From Apostichopus japonicus (lineage: Eukaryota; Echinodermata; Holothuroidea; Aspidochirotida; Stichopodidae), in assembly GCF_037975245.1 (NCBI RefSeq), contig NC_092580.1:15577001-15641000 (forward strand): a stretch of DNA of 64,000 bases. The letters run 5' to 3'. This document shows positions 39,601-54,600 of this stretch, piece by piece. Position numbers and translations under genes: made by a program. Position 1 is the stretch's first letter, and every line of letters begins with the position of its first letter. Under the pieces are notes generated by a model that did not search any database, had not been told where the DNA came from, and saw nothing but the letters and a program-made list of their open reading frames with translations.

Positions 39601-42600
39601 AGAAATATAATCCCTTGATCCTTAAAGATTCATGAAAATCAAGGTTTTCTGTAGTAAAAAACCATGATCCACACATCCTATTTCATAAAATGGCCCTAAA
39701 TTGCAGACTTTATAATCACATATATAACCCCACCGGGCAAGTCTCAAAATCAAAATCAGGAAATAAGTTGGCAGCGCAGAGATAAGGGATACATAACTAC
39801 TTGATTGCCGAGCAGGAATTACTTCCTGAAATAGCTATAACAACATTGTTACAGCTGATATGAGCTCTATCTTTGTCTGTGACCCTTGACAAACTTTATT
39901 TTCGGTGAGGATTACCGGAAGGAAGAGCTTCACCAGTGACCCAAAATAGAGGAATGTGTTTCGGAAACAACTGAACTTTTCACTCGGATGAACCTGCAAT
40001 TCTGCAACGATGTTGAAAAATGGCGACATGATTATATAAAGATCTCTTTCTTATTCAGTACTTTGTGACTCAATAGATTTGTAAAGTTCTATATAGTTTA
40101 CTAATACATAATTATATATATAATAACATTACATAATTACAAGTATATATATAATGTGGTACTTTAAACTGACATCTTACTGGAGCCCTTTATGCAGTTA
40201 ACTATTCATTCAAGCAGTGTGTGATGGTCATACCTAGGATTTGGTTGAAAAATATAAACTTCTAAATGGAGGAATATTTGAACAAACTGATGGCTTCTTT
40301 AAACATAATTGATCAACCTTTTCAGTTAATTATTTATTAATTCAAGTAGTAAGTGATGATCATACCTAGGAATTGGTTGAAAAATAAAAACAGCTAAAGG
40401 AGGAATATCTTAACAAACTGATGGCTTCTTTAAGCATAATTTAGCAACTTATCCAGGTAAGTATTCATTCAAGCAGTATGTATGTGATGGTCATACCTAG
40501 GAATTGGCTGAAAAATAAAAAGGAGGAATATCTTAACAAACTGATGGCTTCTTTAAACATAATTTATCAACCTTTTCAGTTAATTATTTATTCATTTAAG
40601 CAGTATGTGATGGTCATACCTAGGAATTGGTTGAAAAATAAAAATACCCAAAGGAGGAATATCTTAACAAACCGATAGCTTCTTTAAGCATAATGTAGCA
40701 GGTAAGTGACCCACTTCAAACTTTTCTCATGAATGTTTTAACTCTGACAGCAAGTCATACAGTACTCTACTGTATGTGTCACTGAATGATCTCTGCACAT
40801 TTTTACACTGCTTGTCCAGTATTCCTTGTACCAATTAGAAGCTCTAGCAAACAAGAGAAATATATCACTACATCTAGATTCTATATTCTATATATATATA
40901 TGACAAGATATGAAAAAGTAGAATACCACACAGCAAAATACAATTTAGCTGTTATTGTTACAATTAACTTACAGTACTTCCATTCGTACAAGAAAACTTT
41001 TCAGCAGTTTTTTATTCATGACCCAGCTTTTAGGTCATTCCACTTCAGGATTCACCAACCAACCATGAGGTGTTATCACATAATTACTACAATTGGAATA
41101 TCAAAATTGTTGCCAATAACCAAAGTCAAGATATCAAAACAGCTATCTTTAATAAGCAGTTTCCTGAACACAAAGAGCACAATATTTGAGCTAAAGGATA
41201 TGGTGAAACAACAATTTTTAATACAAATTTACTGTTAACCGATTGAAATTGAATGCTCAACGAAACATTTTGTGCCAATTTTGTCTTCCAAACTATTACA
41301 AACGAATATTATTGGTAACTATTAGTGCAATTTCCGTAATCTGGTGATACAGAAACACAATATACACATAGTATCATATAAACTACTCAGTACCCACAGA
41401 CTAACACTAACTAGCAGAAGTTATAATATCCTTATCTCAACGGTGCTGGCGGTCTAGACGTTTTGAAATTAATCCATTAAATTTGTTAATTTTTGTTTTC
41501 CTATTGTTTGCTTTAAAAAATGTGTTTGTGAGTGTGCAGCATGTGGACACTTACATATGTGATCACCTGACTAGTATTTACCCTCTATGCTATGGGACAC
41601 AAAAACAGACGGATCTTCGAACCAATACTGACCGTACCAGCTCTGGGTTGTTAACCTAAGGAGGTACTGCAGGAATTAATACTACCTGTTAAACCTGTTA
41701 AGTATTTCCTGGCCAGCACCCTATTGAATATATATGTAAACAGGATTAAACATAAAAGGGGAAGCTCATTTGTAAAACAGAGATTGTTTCTTGTTTGGTT
41801 TTTGTAAGGGCAGATAAGGCAGTGACATAACCAGATGGGGGCAGGGTGCGGGATCTCCCAGTCACATGTCTTCCCCCCACTTGCCTCCCCCCCAGAAGAA
41901 ATTGGTGGGCCAAACAAAATGTTGAAAATGTCACAATCCAATCGCTATATCATTTTTTGTCTTTTTAAGTTTATCCAAATTCTAAATTTGATTTGTCAAA
42001 TGACAAATTTTCCAAAAAAGTGAATCATTCAAAGAACTTTATATAGGTTTTTGTAGTCAAAGTGTGAATGATACATTTATGCAGTGTAAATAGTGTAAGC
42101 ACACAGTGATATCAGCTAAGAGTATAGTGACTTTCTCCAATCGCGTAACCAGGGTGCGATGGGGGGTGGTCAGGCCCCCCTACCCAAAAAAATGAGTAAA
42201 AGAGAAGAAAAAAGGCGAGGAACAGAGAGAGAAAAGGGGACCATGAGCGAAAATGGTGCACAGTGTTAAAAGGTGACCAGGATATTATAGGCATGGTAGA
42301 ATGGGTGCTAAGGTTGTGAGGAGACAGGTAAGCGAGGAGCGAAGTAAATACAGTATATCCAAAATGGCTATACTATAAATTGATAGATTATCCACATTCA
42401 CAGAGCAAAAACAGGGCCAGAGTCCATCATTCAACTCTTCCGTTTCATCTCCACAAACTCCGATCATTCGAACAAACTCAGTAAGCATTTCACGCTACAA
42501 ACAGTAACTCAAGATTGTTTCAGTAGACCACACTGCAGGCAATCTCTGTTTAATTAGCACAACTTGTTGCTTTTTACTGTGTGGTCTTGTGAACAAATGT

Positions 42601-45600
42601 TATCATAAGTACACAAATTAGTTTCCAGATTAGTGGATTACTTTTTCCACTAGTAAGCACAAGTCATCAGGTTTCTCCTTCATGAATCAGAATGCAGCGA
42701 AGCATAGTTTTCCTTTGATTCTGGTTTCTCAGGTCAAAACATTCTGTTTCCATCGAATGACCGGCCGGTCGGTCGCCGATGAAAGGGTTAAATCTCCCTC
42801 CTTTGTAGTAATAGTACTTCTATGAGCTCAGCTGAAGGGCAATGTTCAAACATGGTGGTGTCACCAGTTTGTTTTACTTTTCAATCAATTGTTGTTCTGT
42901 GGTGTAACCAATACCCTATGTCCACCACAGCTATTAACTTTGATGATCTAACCATGTTACTCACTCTGACAAATACAGACACAGCTGAACAGTTTTCTTT
43001 TAAAACACAAGAGTGCAACCCTGGCCAGATTGTGGTATTGGTTAAATAAGCTATGACAGGACAATAAATGTTTTGTAACGTTCCGTTACTTTTTTGAGGA
43101 TTATGACTAAAACGTTGTTTTTCTTTGTCACCAAAGCGGAACCACTACTGGCTGTGATGGTCAACCGATGCATCCATGGAAATAAACAAAGGGACAGAGT
43201 CATGAAAAATTTCCAAGAAATTGGAAATAAATCAGGTATGACATCATAAATATGACCAAGTCCCTAGACTAAACACCACTGACCACTGAAATAGACATAA
43301 ACATTTTAGAAATTACCAAAATGGTCTGTCCAAGAAACAGATTACTTAATCCACTGATGCACTGCTACTCCTCCCCAACCAGGATTTTGACTTTCAAATA
43401 TTCTCACCATGATCCTTGCAACAAGTGATCTAAGAATCTTAAAAGGATGAATTTAGGTATAAAATTTAACTTTCACACATTGTAGTAGACTGCTAACAGA
43501 CAATATCTGTCAGTCCAAGTGGTATCATTGTACAACCTCTGCTTTGAGAGATGTCTCTTTAAACATCAATGCTCATTTATAGTGGCTTCATTACTCAGTC
43601 TAATACTGTGCATGCAGGTCACCATTAGCCAGCAGTGAGATCAGTTACCATATTTTGAAAGCAGAATTATCGTGAAAACTGGTCACTGGAGCAGCTCAGT
43701 AGCAACCAATACCAGCCTTGTAGTGTTTCTTTTCTTTCAGGCTTAAATTATAACATATCAAAACCAAAATCCTGCTAATGCCTAACCATTTAGCAGTATT
43801 TCAAGGTCGATTTTCATCATTTTGAGGTACCATTTGATACTTAAATCCCATTATGGTATAATTCCTCAGCTCAATTGACTAAACGAAATGCATTGCAGCT
43901 AAAGAAATTAGCGTGAAATTTATTTTTACAGCCAAAAACTGTAGTCAGACAAGAAACATTGTAGCCAAGTTGCCATCCATATTTCAAAAATGCAATATTG
44001 TCACTAGTGAACAGTAATCTTCCATCTTTTATATTATGAATATTTTCTTTTACTATTGGTTGATGTAAAGCTAAGCTTTGTAAATTTACAGCTACTACAA
44101 CGTGTCAATCCATTAATTCAAAACAAACTAGTATCATTGCATAGTGTACCAAAGCTTTACTACGATACAAGATGCATCCATCAAGGAAAACACCTGCAAT
44201 ACACACCCATATCTCCGGTTAATGACTCAATTAAGCCCCATTTTTCAACACCTGACTCAGAAATGGCAGCTTTTCTTTGACTTAAAATGTCTATTAAGTG
44301 TGAACGGTGATTGAGATATTCTCATATTTTATACCTGGATATTAATTTCCAAAACGTAACACTGCCCTGATATGTACTGACAAACATGTTACACTGAACT
44401 GACAGCTCTTGCATGCATCAAAACATATTTATACCAGTCGATTTAAAACCAGGCAAATAGATGCTATCAATTCCCTGATTAAACTACTGGGTATGCATGC
44501 ATATATACATGCATGCAAGGTTGAACACAAAGCTATAGCACATATAGAGGGTTCATAACACATGTTCAACTTGCCAATTATTTCAGCAGGGGAGCTCAGT
44601 GTGAAAATTACAGCTGTGCTGCTAGGCTAGTGATACCAGGCCAACAGTGACCTAATGACCCACTGCCTGGAATTCCCTACCACTGTGTGTCACGCTGGCC
44701 CTACAGGAAGGCTCAACAGAGCTGGCCTGCAGACAGTAAGTCATATGAGATCCCAGCTAAGGCTGTGGCATTGATAAGAGCAGGGAATGGGTTGATCTTA
44801 GTAGAAGCTAAGCTGTACCATTGCTTACAGCCATGCTACCTCACCACCAGATCAACAGCCATGCTGGTTTCTAACATTCCCTCCATGCTCACAATCAATT
44901 TTGTATAACAGACAATTCAACGAAAGACAGGTGTGGAAACAATCAAATAGGAAATTTGTGCAATGTACGAACGAGTAGCAGCGTGTAGCATGTATCTGTA
45001 CATTTGTACAGTCGGTACACACGCATGCATGTGTTGCTAATATTGGGTATGTACACTATGAGAGCTATGTTGATATAAACAGCAATGTTAAACATATTCT
45101 CAAAATATGCCAGCCAAGGGTGATCTCCTTCTACTGTATTTGAAGAAAGCATTGCAAGATTCTCGAAAGAAACACTGGGTGTTTTTAAAGGAGGACCATA
45201 CTGCATAAAATGTGAAGGAAATCGTGCTCAGGAATTCAAAATCTGTCATTTTACTTTATAAATGAGACATAAATGACACTTCAACTTTTCGTTCTTATGT
45301 TCATCTACCATGTAATTACTACAAACACCACCACAACTCCCCTCCATACTCTTTCCAACCCACCCCCCCATCCCACTCCACCACAGTACCTTCCTTCCCA
45401 CCAACCATCCCTTCCCTCCCCCTCCCACACCCTGCTTCGGTAGTCTGTACCATCAGAACAATAGGAACTGAAGCAAACCATAATTTCCAAATTCACTTTT
45501 CAATGATAAATTAACCTAGAGTAAATCATATCCATATGCATTCCTTTTCTTAATGTACATACATATAGTGTGAGATGATTGGTCTTGACCTAGTCTATCC

Positions 45601-48600
45601 AGTATCCTTATTATTAATATACTTCATTGTTACGTTACTTCCACATCGGTGGTACTTCAAAACACCTGATCTTTCATAAAAGTGAGGATAGTTGACTCCA
45701 AATTGGCACCTTCTATGAATACGGTATAATAGAAGTATTTTGATGGGGGTATGTAAACCTGATCAATACAACAATTCTTTATATACATACAACAATCCAC
45801 TGGGTAAGGGCTTGGCAGGTGTTACCCTCCGATTCAGTAACAGGAAAGGCACTCGTCAAAGAGTAACTTTAAACAACTCGATGGTTTCACAAAGAAGATG
45901 AACACTTGCAAAAAATGCACCTATATCGAGGATAAAGCAAAGTTAACGCCATGCAGCTACCGTTTGGAGTTGCTAAAAAAATGCAGATCAAGATACACGT
46001 TAAACAACCGATATCCTATATCTTACTGACCTACTCATTGGGCAGCTTTGAAAGACCCGATTTCTGGATGAAAACTTCCACCAAATTGTTTCATGTACAT
46101 TGATCATTTTTAAGAAAAGCTACCCAATATAGAGCCTGGGCATGAAAAACCAAACAGCTTGAACCACTCTGGACCTCAGTCCCCCTTTACTGTACATCAA
46201 GACTACAAAACATATGATCATGACGATGGAACTTCAGGAATCACAACTTCCTTGGATAGGGAAGAGGTATGATCAGGTTAAAAGGTAGACGAACGATGAC
46301 TGATGTTGAAGTGTAGGATAGAATACATGCAGCATCATAGTTATCCACGAGGAATCAAAGTTTCTTAATATGTGGATGACATCGAAAACCTGGTCCAGTC
46401 CTTTGGGATCATTCCATAGGTGACCAGGTTTGGTTTTTAATTCTAGCATATCTTTGCAAGAAATCCTAAGTCATAGCTCGCCAAAAGGTCTGCAAAACAT
46501 ATCGAACAAATATCACTCTTCTCCTCCAAATACTGACATTTACAGACACTGGTGAGATGTGAAATTTAGAAAAGACATTTGTCATCCCCTACCTAAGGAT
46601 TGATGGACATTTCTGAAGTAAATAACTGTTTGATAAATCACATTTAATTTAAATGTACCTTTCTTTGTCAGAGCTGGGGGAGGAATGTGGCTGTCATGAA
46701 CCTTCAAAGAATTTCAACAGTCTACGACATATATATATGACCTTACATACACAACTTTGCTCTATAAAAGGCAACCCCTGTCAGATCGGATCATCCTGAG
46801 AATCAAAACATTTACAACTCTGAGCATTCTCTCCCGTTTCCTTCCAAACTGTAGCAGCATGAACTCATTCTATCCTCCGAGCAATTTTGTATAAATGCGG
46901 AACTAGCAAGTTTGATTGCTAAGTGCAAGGTTTAAGGAAACAATTAAAAAACCTTACATTTTAAGGAAACTCAACTTTTCCAAGTGTTGAAAAAGTATGG
47001 CACTTTCATGGAGATAATTCTGTCCGTCCAAATGATTCCCAGACATTGAAGAGTATCAGTTAGATTATGAAATTCCTATATGTGAGGGTAAAAAGTTTTG
47101 AGGGGTGGCAGTAAAATGGTCTTTGATGTCTGAATGTGACTGACCATTTTTAAACTTGCTAGCATATTTGAGCCTGAATACTAATGACTTCTTTGTTAGA
47201 ACAATAGGATTCAAAATGCCACTCTGAATTCTGTCACAACGTGCAAGATATGTGTTAATTTGATCCAGTAGAATGTTGTGCACATTGAATATAGCCCTAG
47301 TAATTGGCAATTAACCCTCAAATATCACTGCCAAGCCTAGATGCATTGAGTGGCTTCCATATATACACTACAGTGTGCCATGATTTTGTGATGGAACATT
47401 ACAGGGTCCATTACGGGGTCCATACCGGGGCAAGGGTGGTGCCATGGCCCCCAATATTTCTCGGTCATGATTCGCATTCAGGTTATGGTCCCACAAAAGC
47501 AGGCAAATGCAAACACCACTGAACAATTGGTCTGCCTCCTGTTTCTTCCCCCCCCCCCACCTCATCCCTAACTTCCTCCATCTCAACATCTCAAACTTAT
47601 GGGGTCCCTAGCTACATTATGATTGCTACTTGTTTAAGTGATATCGTCTTGCCTTTGGTAATGGACATAAAGTCTTGCATTTAACAGATAATACAGTACA
47701 AGTGATGATGAAACATCTGTATATTATTTTAGAATTAAGAACTATAGTGCAATACAAGCATCTACTGTAGACTGCATTGGCAGATCTTCACATTTACTAA
47801 CTCGCGCCTACTTTCATCGTTTCTGTTTCAATTTTAGTGGAGTTTATAAAGGAATTAATCATGTTTTCAGGTTACAATTTCCCATGACTCCCACCTTTCT
47901 CTTGACCAGTTAAATAACCCACCATCAGTTAATTATCAGATTGTACTAAAAACTTACAATGTAAACTTCAAAATGCATCTCTAAGATTTTACTATGATCA
48001 CAATAAACTGAACCTGTATCGAGCAGTCAGACTAGTTGTATATATACTGTACAGCTATTACATGACATTTGTAAAAAGTACAACATAACACTGAAGGGAA
48101 GCGGAGATTGTTGGTATCCCTTTTATCACAATGGGAAGTCTCTATTGACTCTAGTATGTAACGACATGAGCACACCCCTTGACTCGGAGAGGGTGCACAC
48201 ACAGATCAGAGAGGACAAAACAAACTGTTTCTTTTGAATGGATCACAGCTTAAAGTTTATTGTGTAAACCTGTTAGGACCTCCTCTAGTATTTGAAAAGC
48301 AAGGAAAGAAAGTCAAAACTGATTGCACTCCTCAGGGGTATCATATATCTACACCTAGAGCTCTACTTGTAAGTTAGTTTACAAAGTGCTGCTGAAAGAT
48401 TTAACGACTTGAATTTAAGTCCTATTCGTCCATATCTTCTCCTCCCGAGCAGGGATTTATTAATGCCTGCAAATTATCTGTTCTTTAAAAGGTTAAATGT
48501 GCAACAGAAATGAGCACATCACACAAAAAAAAGTTTATTCTTATGAAAATATTTATTACATTAAAAGACACAAACTACAACACTGGATTATATATACACC

Positions 48601-51600
48601 TTTGGGATAATTTTCTTTCTCACAGATTTATAAACTACTTTCCAAGTTCTGCATACTAATTCAGAGTATTTGCTACAACTTTATCCATCACATCAATGCC
48701 CAGGAATCTTCTGACGCTGTCAGCAATCATTGTCTCAACAAATATTTGTTTTCCAGCTCTCTCCTTCAGAGGAGTTAGTTACCATGGTTATACATATATA
48801 CTGGATGCTCATACTTTTGCGCAAATTTACTCGCAGTCTCAAAAGAGTGTTTATAATACTTGCCCAATTTCTGCATCCCTAAATTCAGAGTATTTTTTGA
48901 CTATTTGCTACAAACTTTACCGATCATATCAGAGCTGACATCATCTGATGCTGTCACCATTCATCGTCTCAACTCAAATTTGTTTCCCAGCTCTCCCCTT
49001 CAGAGAAGTTGGTTACCATGGGTATGTCAATTGGAGATGACGTAAATTTCAGCAATCTCTGAGATTGTTTAAGTGGGCCCATGTGGAGCTGGCTCTGCCA
49101 AGGGATGACGTACATGGAGAGCCCGGTCTCTCATCACTTCCTGCTGACAATTTCACCATTAAATATGACTACTGTACTACCAGAAGAATCTTGTAAGACC
49201 AAGTCATATATATAAAGGTCATGGTATCACTTTTCCATGAATATTTTCCGCATAATAGGAGTAGAATTATGAGGAGTTGGGGGATACATCTGACATTTCC
49301 CCTCCACTCAAACTTTCAAGTCTTTGCTACGGGCCGGCCGCCATATTTCTGATTTTGTTTTCTACTGGTTATATGTGTACAGTACCTCACTTATCCACAC
49401 AGAGGGGATGTATCTTTCACCTTACTCAGTGGTCATAAGATTTATTAAGTTTCTCTGTTCTCAAGTAACCTTACTTACAACAATAATCTACAATAGAAAT
49501 GTTTGTTCTCTTCTGTGAGTTTCTTTATTTCTTTTCTTTCTTTCTTTCTTGTTATTATAGCACCAACTTAAAATTTATTTTTATTTTTCTACTTTGCTGA
49601 GGTCATCTTCTGAGACGAACAATCTTCACTGCTAACAATCATTTAAAAGTGTCTATAAAATGCATGTCAGCACAAGACTTACAACTGGAAGGACTTTTAA
49701 CTTAGATATAATGGAAGACAAGCCATCTTTGGTATGATACAACTAAAACACAGCAAGCAAGTTGATTCCCTCAGCAAAAAGCACTTTAATTAATAGCCCA
49801 GATGCAAGCTACTTCAAAGCATTGTTAACTTCTTTGACAGAAAAACCACTAAAGTACAGTACTACCTAGGCATAATTTCTTCTTCTTTTATATATCTTCT
49901 ATTATGAATCTATTTTCAAAGCAGCTGCAATTGCTATTCGTTATATCCATGATGATATCTAGATACTCTCCATAGAGAATTTATGTTAACTTGTGCAGAA
50001 TGAATATATGGGAGCCATACTCAGGCTAATGGTACTAACCTTTTCCCATCTCAACCCCTACCATCTGTTGGTTTACCACCCATCAGAAAAATAACTGTCT
50101 CAAGACTAATTGATGGTGGGCTTATTTCTTACCTTCATTCTAACCTTCCACCTCCTCTCCCTACCCCTATGGTATACCCCCTCCCCCCCCAATTCCACTG
50201 CCCATTAGCTGTATATAACAAATATAAATGTTACATCATATATACTACACCTTGAATTCATAATGCCTTGATTTATTACTCCAACCAGGGCACTGACAGG
50301 AGACAATAATCCCAATCTAAAGAATTCTTCACTTTTCTTCTTCTTTTTTTTCCTGAAGAATGTGGACCATCAATTTGCCTCTTGGAAGTATATGACAGTC
50401 TTTGGGGTGCAATTTCTGTGTGGCTTCTTGCTGTTCACACATACCTATGACCTCTTGAAATATATCTGTGCACAAGATGTAGACTGTGAAAGCTAAATTT
50501 GTGCACTTCCTATCTGGCACTTCTACCATTACCCCTGTGACCTCTGAAAAGGCACCCCAGTGAGCTCACTGTCAGAATATTAATATCAAAACCTCAGATC
50601 CCAGACAGAAAATTTGGAAGTAATCAAGATGTATGGGTCTCGAGCACCAAGTTGATCCATGGCACGGACATCCATGATCACTGCTGTAACCATGTAGATT
50701 TTCACTGATTATTCAGCTGTTCCTAATGAGAAGTCTAACCAATTGAGTGATTTAGACTGCATAGAACTTATTCTAAGGGCTAGGCTCTCACAGGGGTATG
50801 TTCAGCACTCGATTAATTAAACACAGAGTAATGGAATGTTTACAGCCTGTACTTCTGTATCTCATTAAACACATAGTAAAGGAATTAAAATGGTACTTCT
50901 ATATAATTAATACCAAATGAGGTTAATTAATGATTAAAGATTATCTGAACTGCATCTTTTACGCATGCTAAAAGTTAAAATCGGAAACTGTATGTACAAT
51001 AATTCCAATTTTAAATGTTCGGGCTGACAATCTGAAACAACATGATACAAACACACAAAAAAAGCAACATACAAGCTCTTCAAAGTCTGTATACACTCTT
51101 CATGGTGTTACAAAGCAAATTGTTAGGAATGTGGTTCAAGTGGTGCTTGTTCTAAATTCATTCCAGACAATAAATAAACCTGGGAGACAGAATTATAATA
51201 TCGACTAGAACTGTCTGGCGGCATTCAAGACATGTGGATAACATTCTCACCAAAAGTCAAGGTGAATTGCGAGCAGAGTCAGTCATCTGCCGGTGATGAT
51301 TATGAGATGGTCACATAGTATTAGGTGAAGTACCATGGTGGATTGTTAGTTTAAGCCGGCTTTAAATAACAAATGTCACAATTATTATGAAAATATTTTA
51401 CGGCCCAAAAAAAAAAAAAAAACTCTAGGATCTTCCAATTGACAGCTTAAAACAGTTTTTTATTGCATGAAAAAGTTTGGTAAAACTTCAAACTCTTAAA
51501 GATTGTTGTTGTTGTTGTTTGTTTGGTTGTTTGTTCTTTTAGAGCCTGATATCATTTACTTTCTATTTGTTTAACTTTAATATTTTCAAATTACAATGTT

Positions 51601-54600
51601 AGCAATGTTGAAACTAAAACCAATCCCATCCTTAGGACATGTGAACAGCTTCAACATTTTACGTTCAGCATTTGCAAATATCAATCTGTATTATAGAATT
51701 ACAAACATTGTCATAAATAAAGAAACTTCTCCTCACCCCCCCCCCCCTCCCTCCAAGAGCATATGTCATATTTAGACTTGATCAAGTCTTCAGCCTTATT
51801 GTGTGACGAAACAATAAAACCTGTGATGTCTCCCAAATGGAAGTACAAGATTTTTCTTCGTTGCCTTGGTAACTTGTTCATCGCATTTACTGTATCTTTA
51901 TCACATAGACATATGATGATGATGGTTTGGTTAGTGTCCTCTTGCGAGATATCATTGTGTGAATATGTGATGCTGAACATACACTGACACAAGTTGAGCA
52001 TGGAAGAAATTCACGGAAGTTAAAGGCATTGAAGACTCGCCCCAACCGCGTGCCGAGCTCTGAAGAAGTAAACTTTCCGTTGCTTGCAAATGACGTTTTC
52101 TTCTTGTCGCTACAAAATGCAGACAGTAATGAAACGTGATACCTTGTTATCTTTTATCTAGACTTGAGATGTCCACGCTGCTATGTACCCTGTGTTGTGG
52201 GTATTGACCGTAGCTGTATGTATTGACTGTACAATAGTGTCTAATTACCGACGGTAGCAAGCTGTGTGCGTATTTTCTGGGATTGATGGTGGTGTCTAAC
52301 ACCTCTGTTACACCTCATTCGAAACTAGGTCAGATTACCGGCATGAGACGTTTCTTTGTGCGCGAGTTATGTGTGCTTGTGTTCAATTGCAATGCCACCT
52401 TATTCCCCTTAAAACTGTAAATTTGCCTCTCCTGGCGTGATTTAGTGAGTTAACAACAGAAATGACCTTGGACAAAGTAGAAGAGGAACAATGAATTATA
52501 ATTAGACAATTTATCATTATTGGTCTTTACACATTTATATTATAACATAGAGGTGGATATTACCCAGGGAGCTACTGTCCATGACAGCTCACTGGTCCAA
52601 ATGATGCCGCTTTCACTATACAAGTAGAAGAACATAATCAATTACTACTAGTGTGAAGGACATATACTCCTACAGCATGGGGTCCAGGGGTTATGCCATG
52701 GGTGAGAATCAAGCCCTCGGGCAAAATTGTTGTGCCGGAATCAAGACATTCCAAATCGAGTACCAAGCAATAGATCAGATATTCATTCCTAATTGGACGG
52801 TTCCAAAATAAGTCATAATGTGAGCAATGATAGGAACTCATATCTGCATTTTTTATTTTTCTGGACGGATTTTGACACCAAATTGTTCCGTCTTTACAAT
52901 AGCTAAAATGTTTTGAGATATGAACTTTCCCACGGAATAAGCAATATTTTGGACAATTTGAACTAGATTTGATAGATAAACAGTTCATAAACTTTGTTTT
53001 GTTTTTTCCTTAAATTCACCTCCATTTATTTATTTGCTGACAAAGCAAGCCATGATGGAACTTAAAGTTTACCATACACTTCTGTAAGTTTTCTTTTCTT
53101 TTTCTAAACATATCACCACCGCTCCCTTTGTGGACATTATAGACAGTATGAATAAAACATGTTTTAAGTTCATGCATACCATACTTCCTTTGAGACCACG
53201 CTTTGACAAGATCTTTTTTGACTTAACAGTTATCTTTTCGATCCTCAAAACAAAATTTATTTAGTTTTGAAGTCGCACATATAGACTACTCCATTATGCA
53301 TCTTTGTAGTCTGTTAAACTTGGTGACCAATGGCAACAGCAGTTTTTTGACCAACTGTATTAAAAATTGTCTGCATGAAACGCAACAGCTCCACATCAAT
53401 GGAGTCTTTCAGACCAGCCAACCTCATAAAAGTCAAATGTTTATTGTTTAACTGCTCCTGGGAGTCCATCAAAGTGATTTGTACAGCAACCTCCCATCTT
53501 TCTGTCTATGTTGGTCTGTTACATGGTTGATTTGGTTGGTTTTGAAGTGCTGGTACATTTTATTGATAAATCAAAGTTTTAAGCTAGGAAGAACCATGAA
53601 TAAACTTTCTATATTTTTTGGGGGGAATCTGTGGGATACTTGCTCCTCCCCTTCCTCCCTGCCCCCCCCTTCCCTTTCCATTACAATAGTTTTTGCTATT
53701 TATAGGAAAAACAGATGAAAGGAGGAGATAGTTCCAAAGAAATGACGGAGGTAATTTATCTTTCTGACAGATATTTTTGGCCATGGAAATTGTTCAACAG
53801 GATCATTAAGCATCTGCACATACTGCAGTTTCTGAAGGTACCCCCTCTCCCTCCGGATCCCCACCAGGGCTCTTCCCCCTTTAGCAACCCTCAGCCAATA
53901 ACAATGCACCCAACAATCAGAAATATAGATGCAGAAAGACCAATCACGGGTATTGGTAGCTATCCACTGTTTGACCTACAGTAATTATTCTCTCAACTCA
54001 CAGTATACTGTTTGCACACTTGTTGCTGGCACTCTGTCGGGTCAAGGTGTTTGTAACTTTCCATATGTTCCCCTTTAAAGCATATCATACTTATAGTATA
54101 TACAAATTATATGAATGTCATGTTTCTATCAGATACTGTAAAGGTCAGGGACTGTTCGTACTATCCACACAGGTGCTTTGAAGCATGATTTTGGAAGACA
54201 GTATACAGTGGTATTAAGCATTAGAAAATTATTGTCCCAACGTGCTGCTTGCGGAGTGGATGAAATTGAATATTTCAGTTTCCTTTGACCAATCAGGATG
54301 GGTTTTCTTACATGTATATTAATGACCATGCACCCCCATATTCTGCAGAAACGGAATTGGTAATTAAATCATCCATTTCTTTCTTCTTTTAATATTTATT
54401 TTCTTTAACATTTATAAGAATCTTCTGATGAAGATTCTGTTAGGATTGCAAGGTCAAACATGGCATACTACTTTAATACAGAGCTATTAAGCACTCTACA
54501 AGTTTCTGATACTGGGAGAATTATAGAAGAATTTTGATATCTCTAAAATTACAATGAATGGAATGTAAGTCTGCAGTTGTAAAACCAACGTCAATGGTCA

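Noticed and set aside
38694-40702. Possible CRISPR arrays at the two tandem arrays
   Set aside because: The units are contiguous, diverged tandem repeats without unique spacers, in an animal genome.
40786-41238. Longest single open frame, 150 codons, plus strand
   Set aside because: The translation is AT-driven, lacks any recognisable domain and begins just after a tandem array inside a minus-strand intron. It is best explained as chance.
37700-42200. G/C-rich pieces such as GGGGGGGCGGTCGCCCCC near 37730 and similar near 41840 and 42160, considered one transposon family
   Set aside because: They share a general style (homopolymer G/C next to AACCAG-like words), but I could not align them well enough to call a repeat family.
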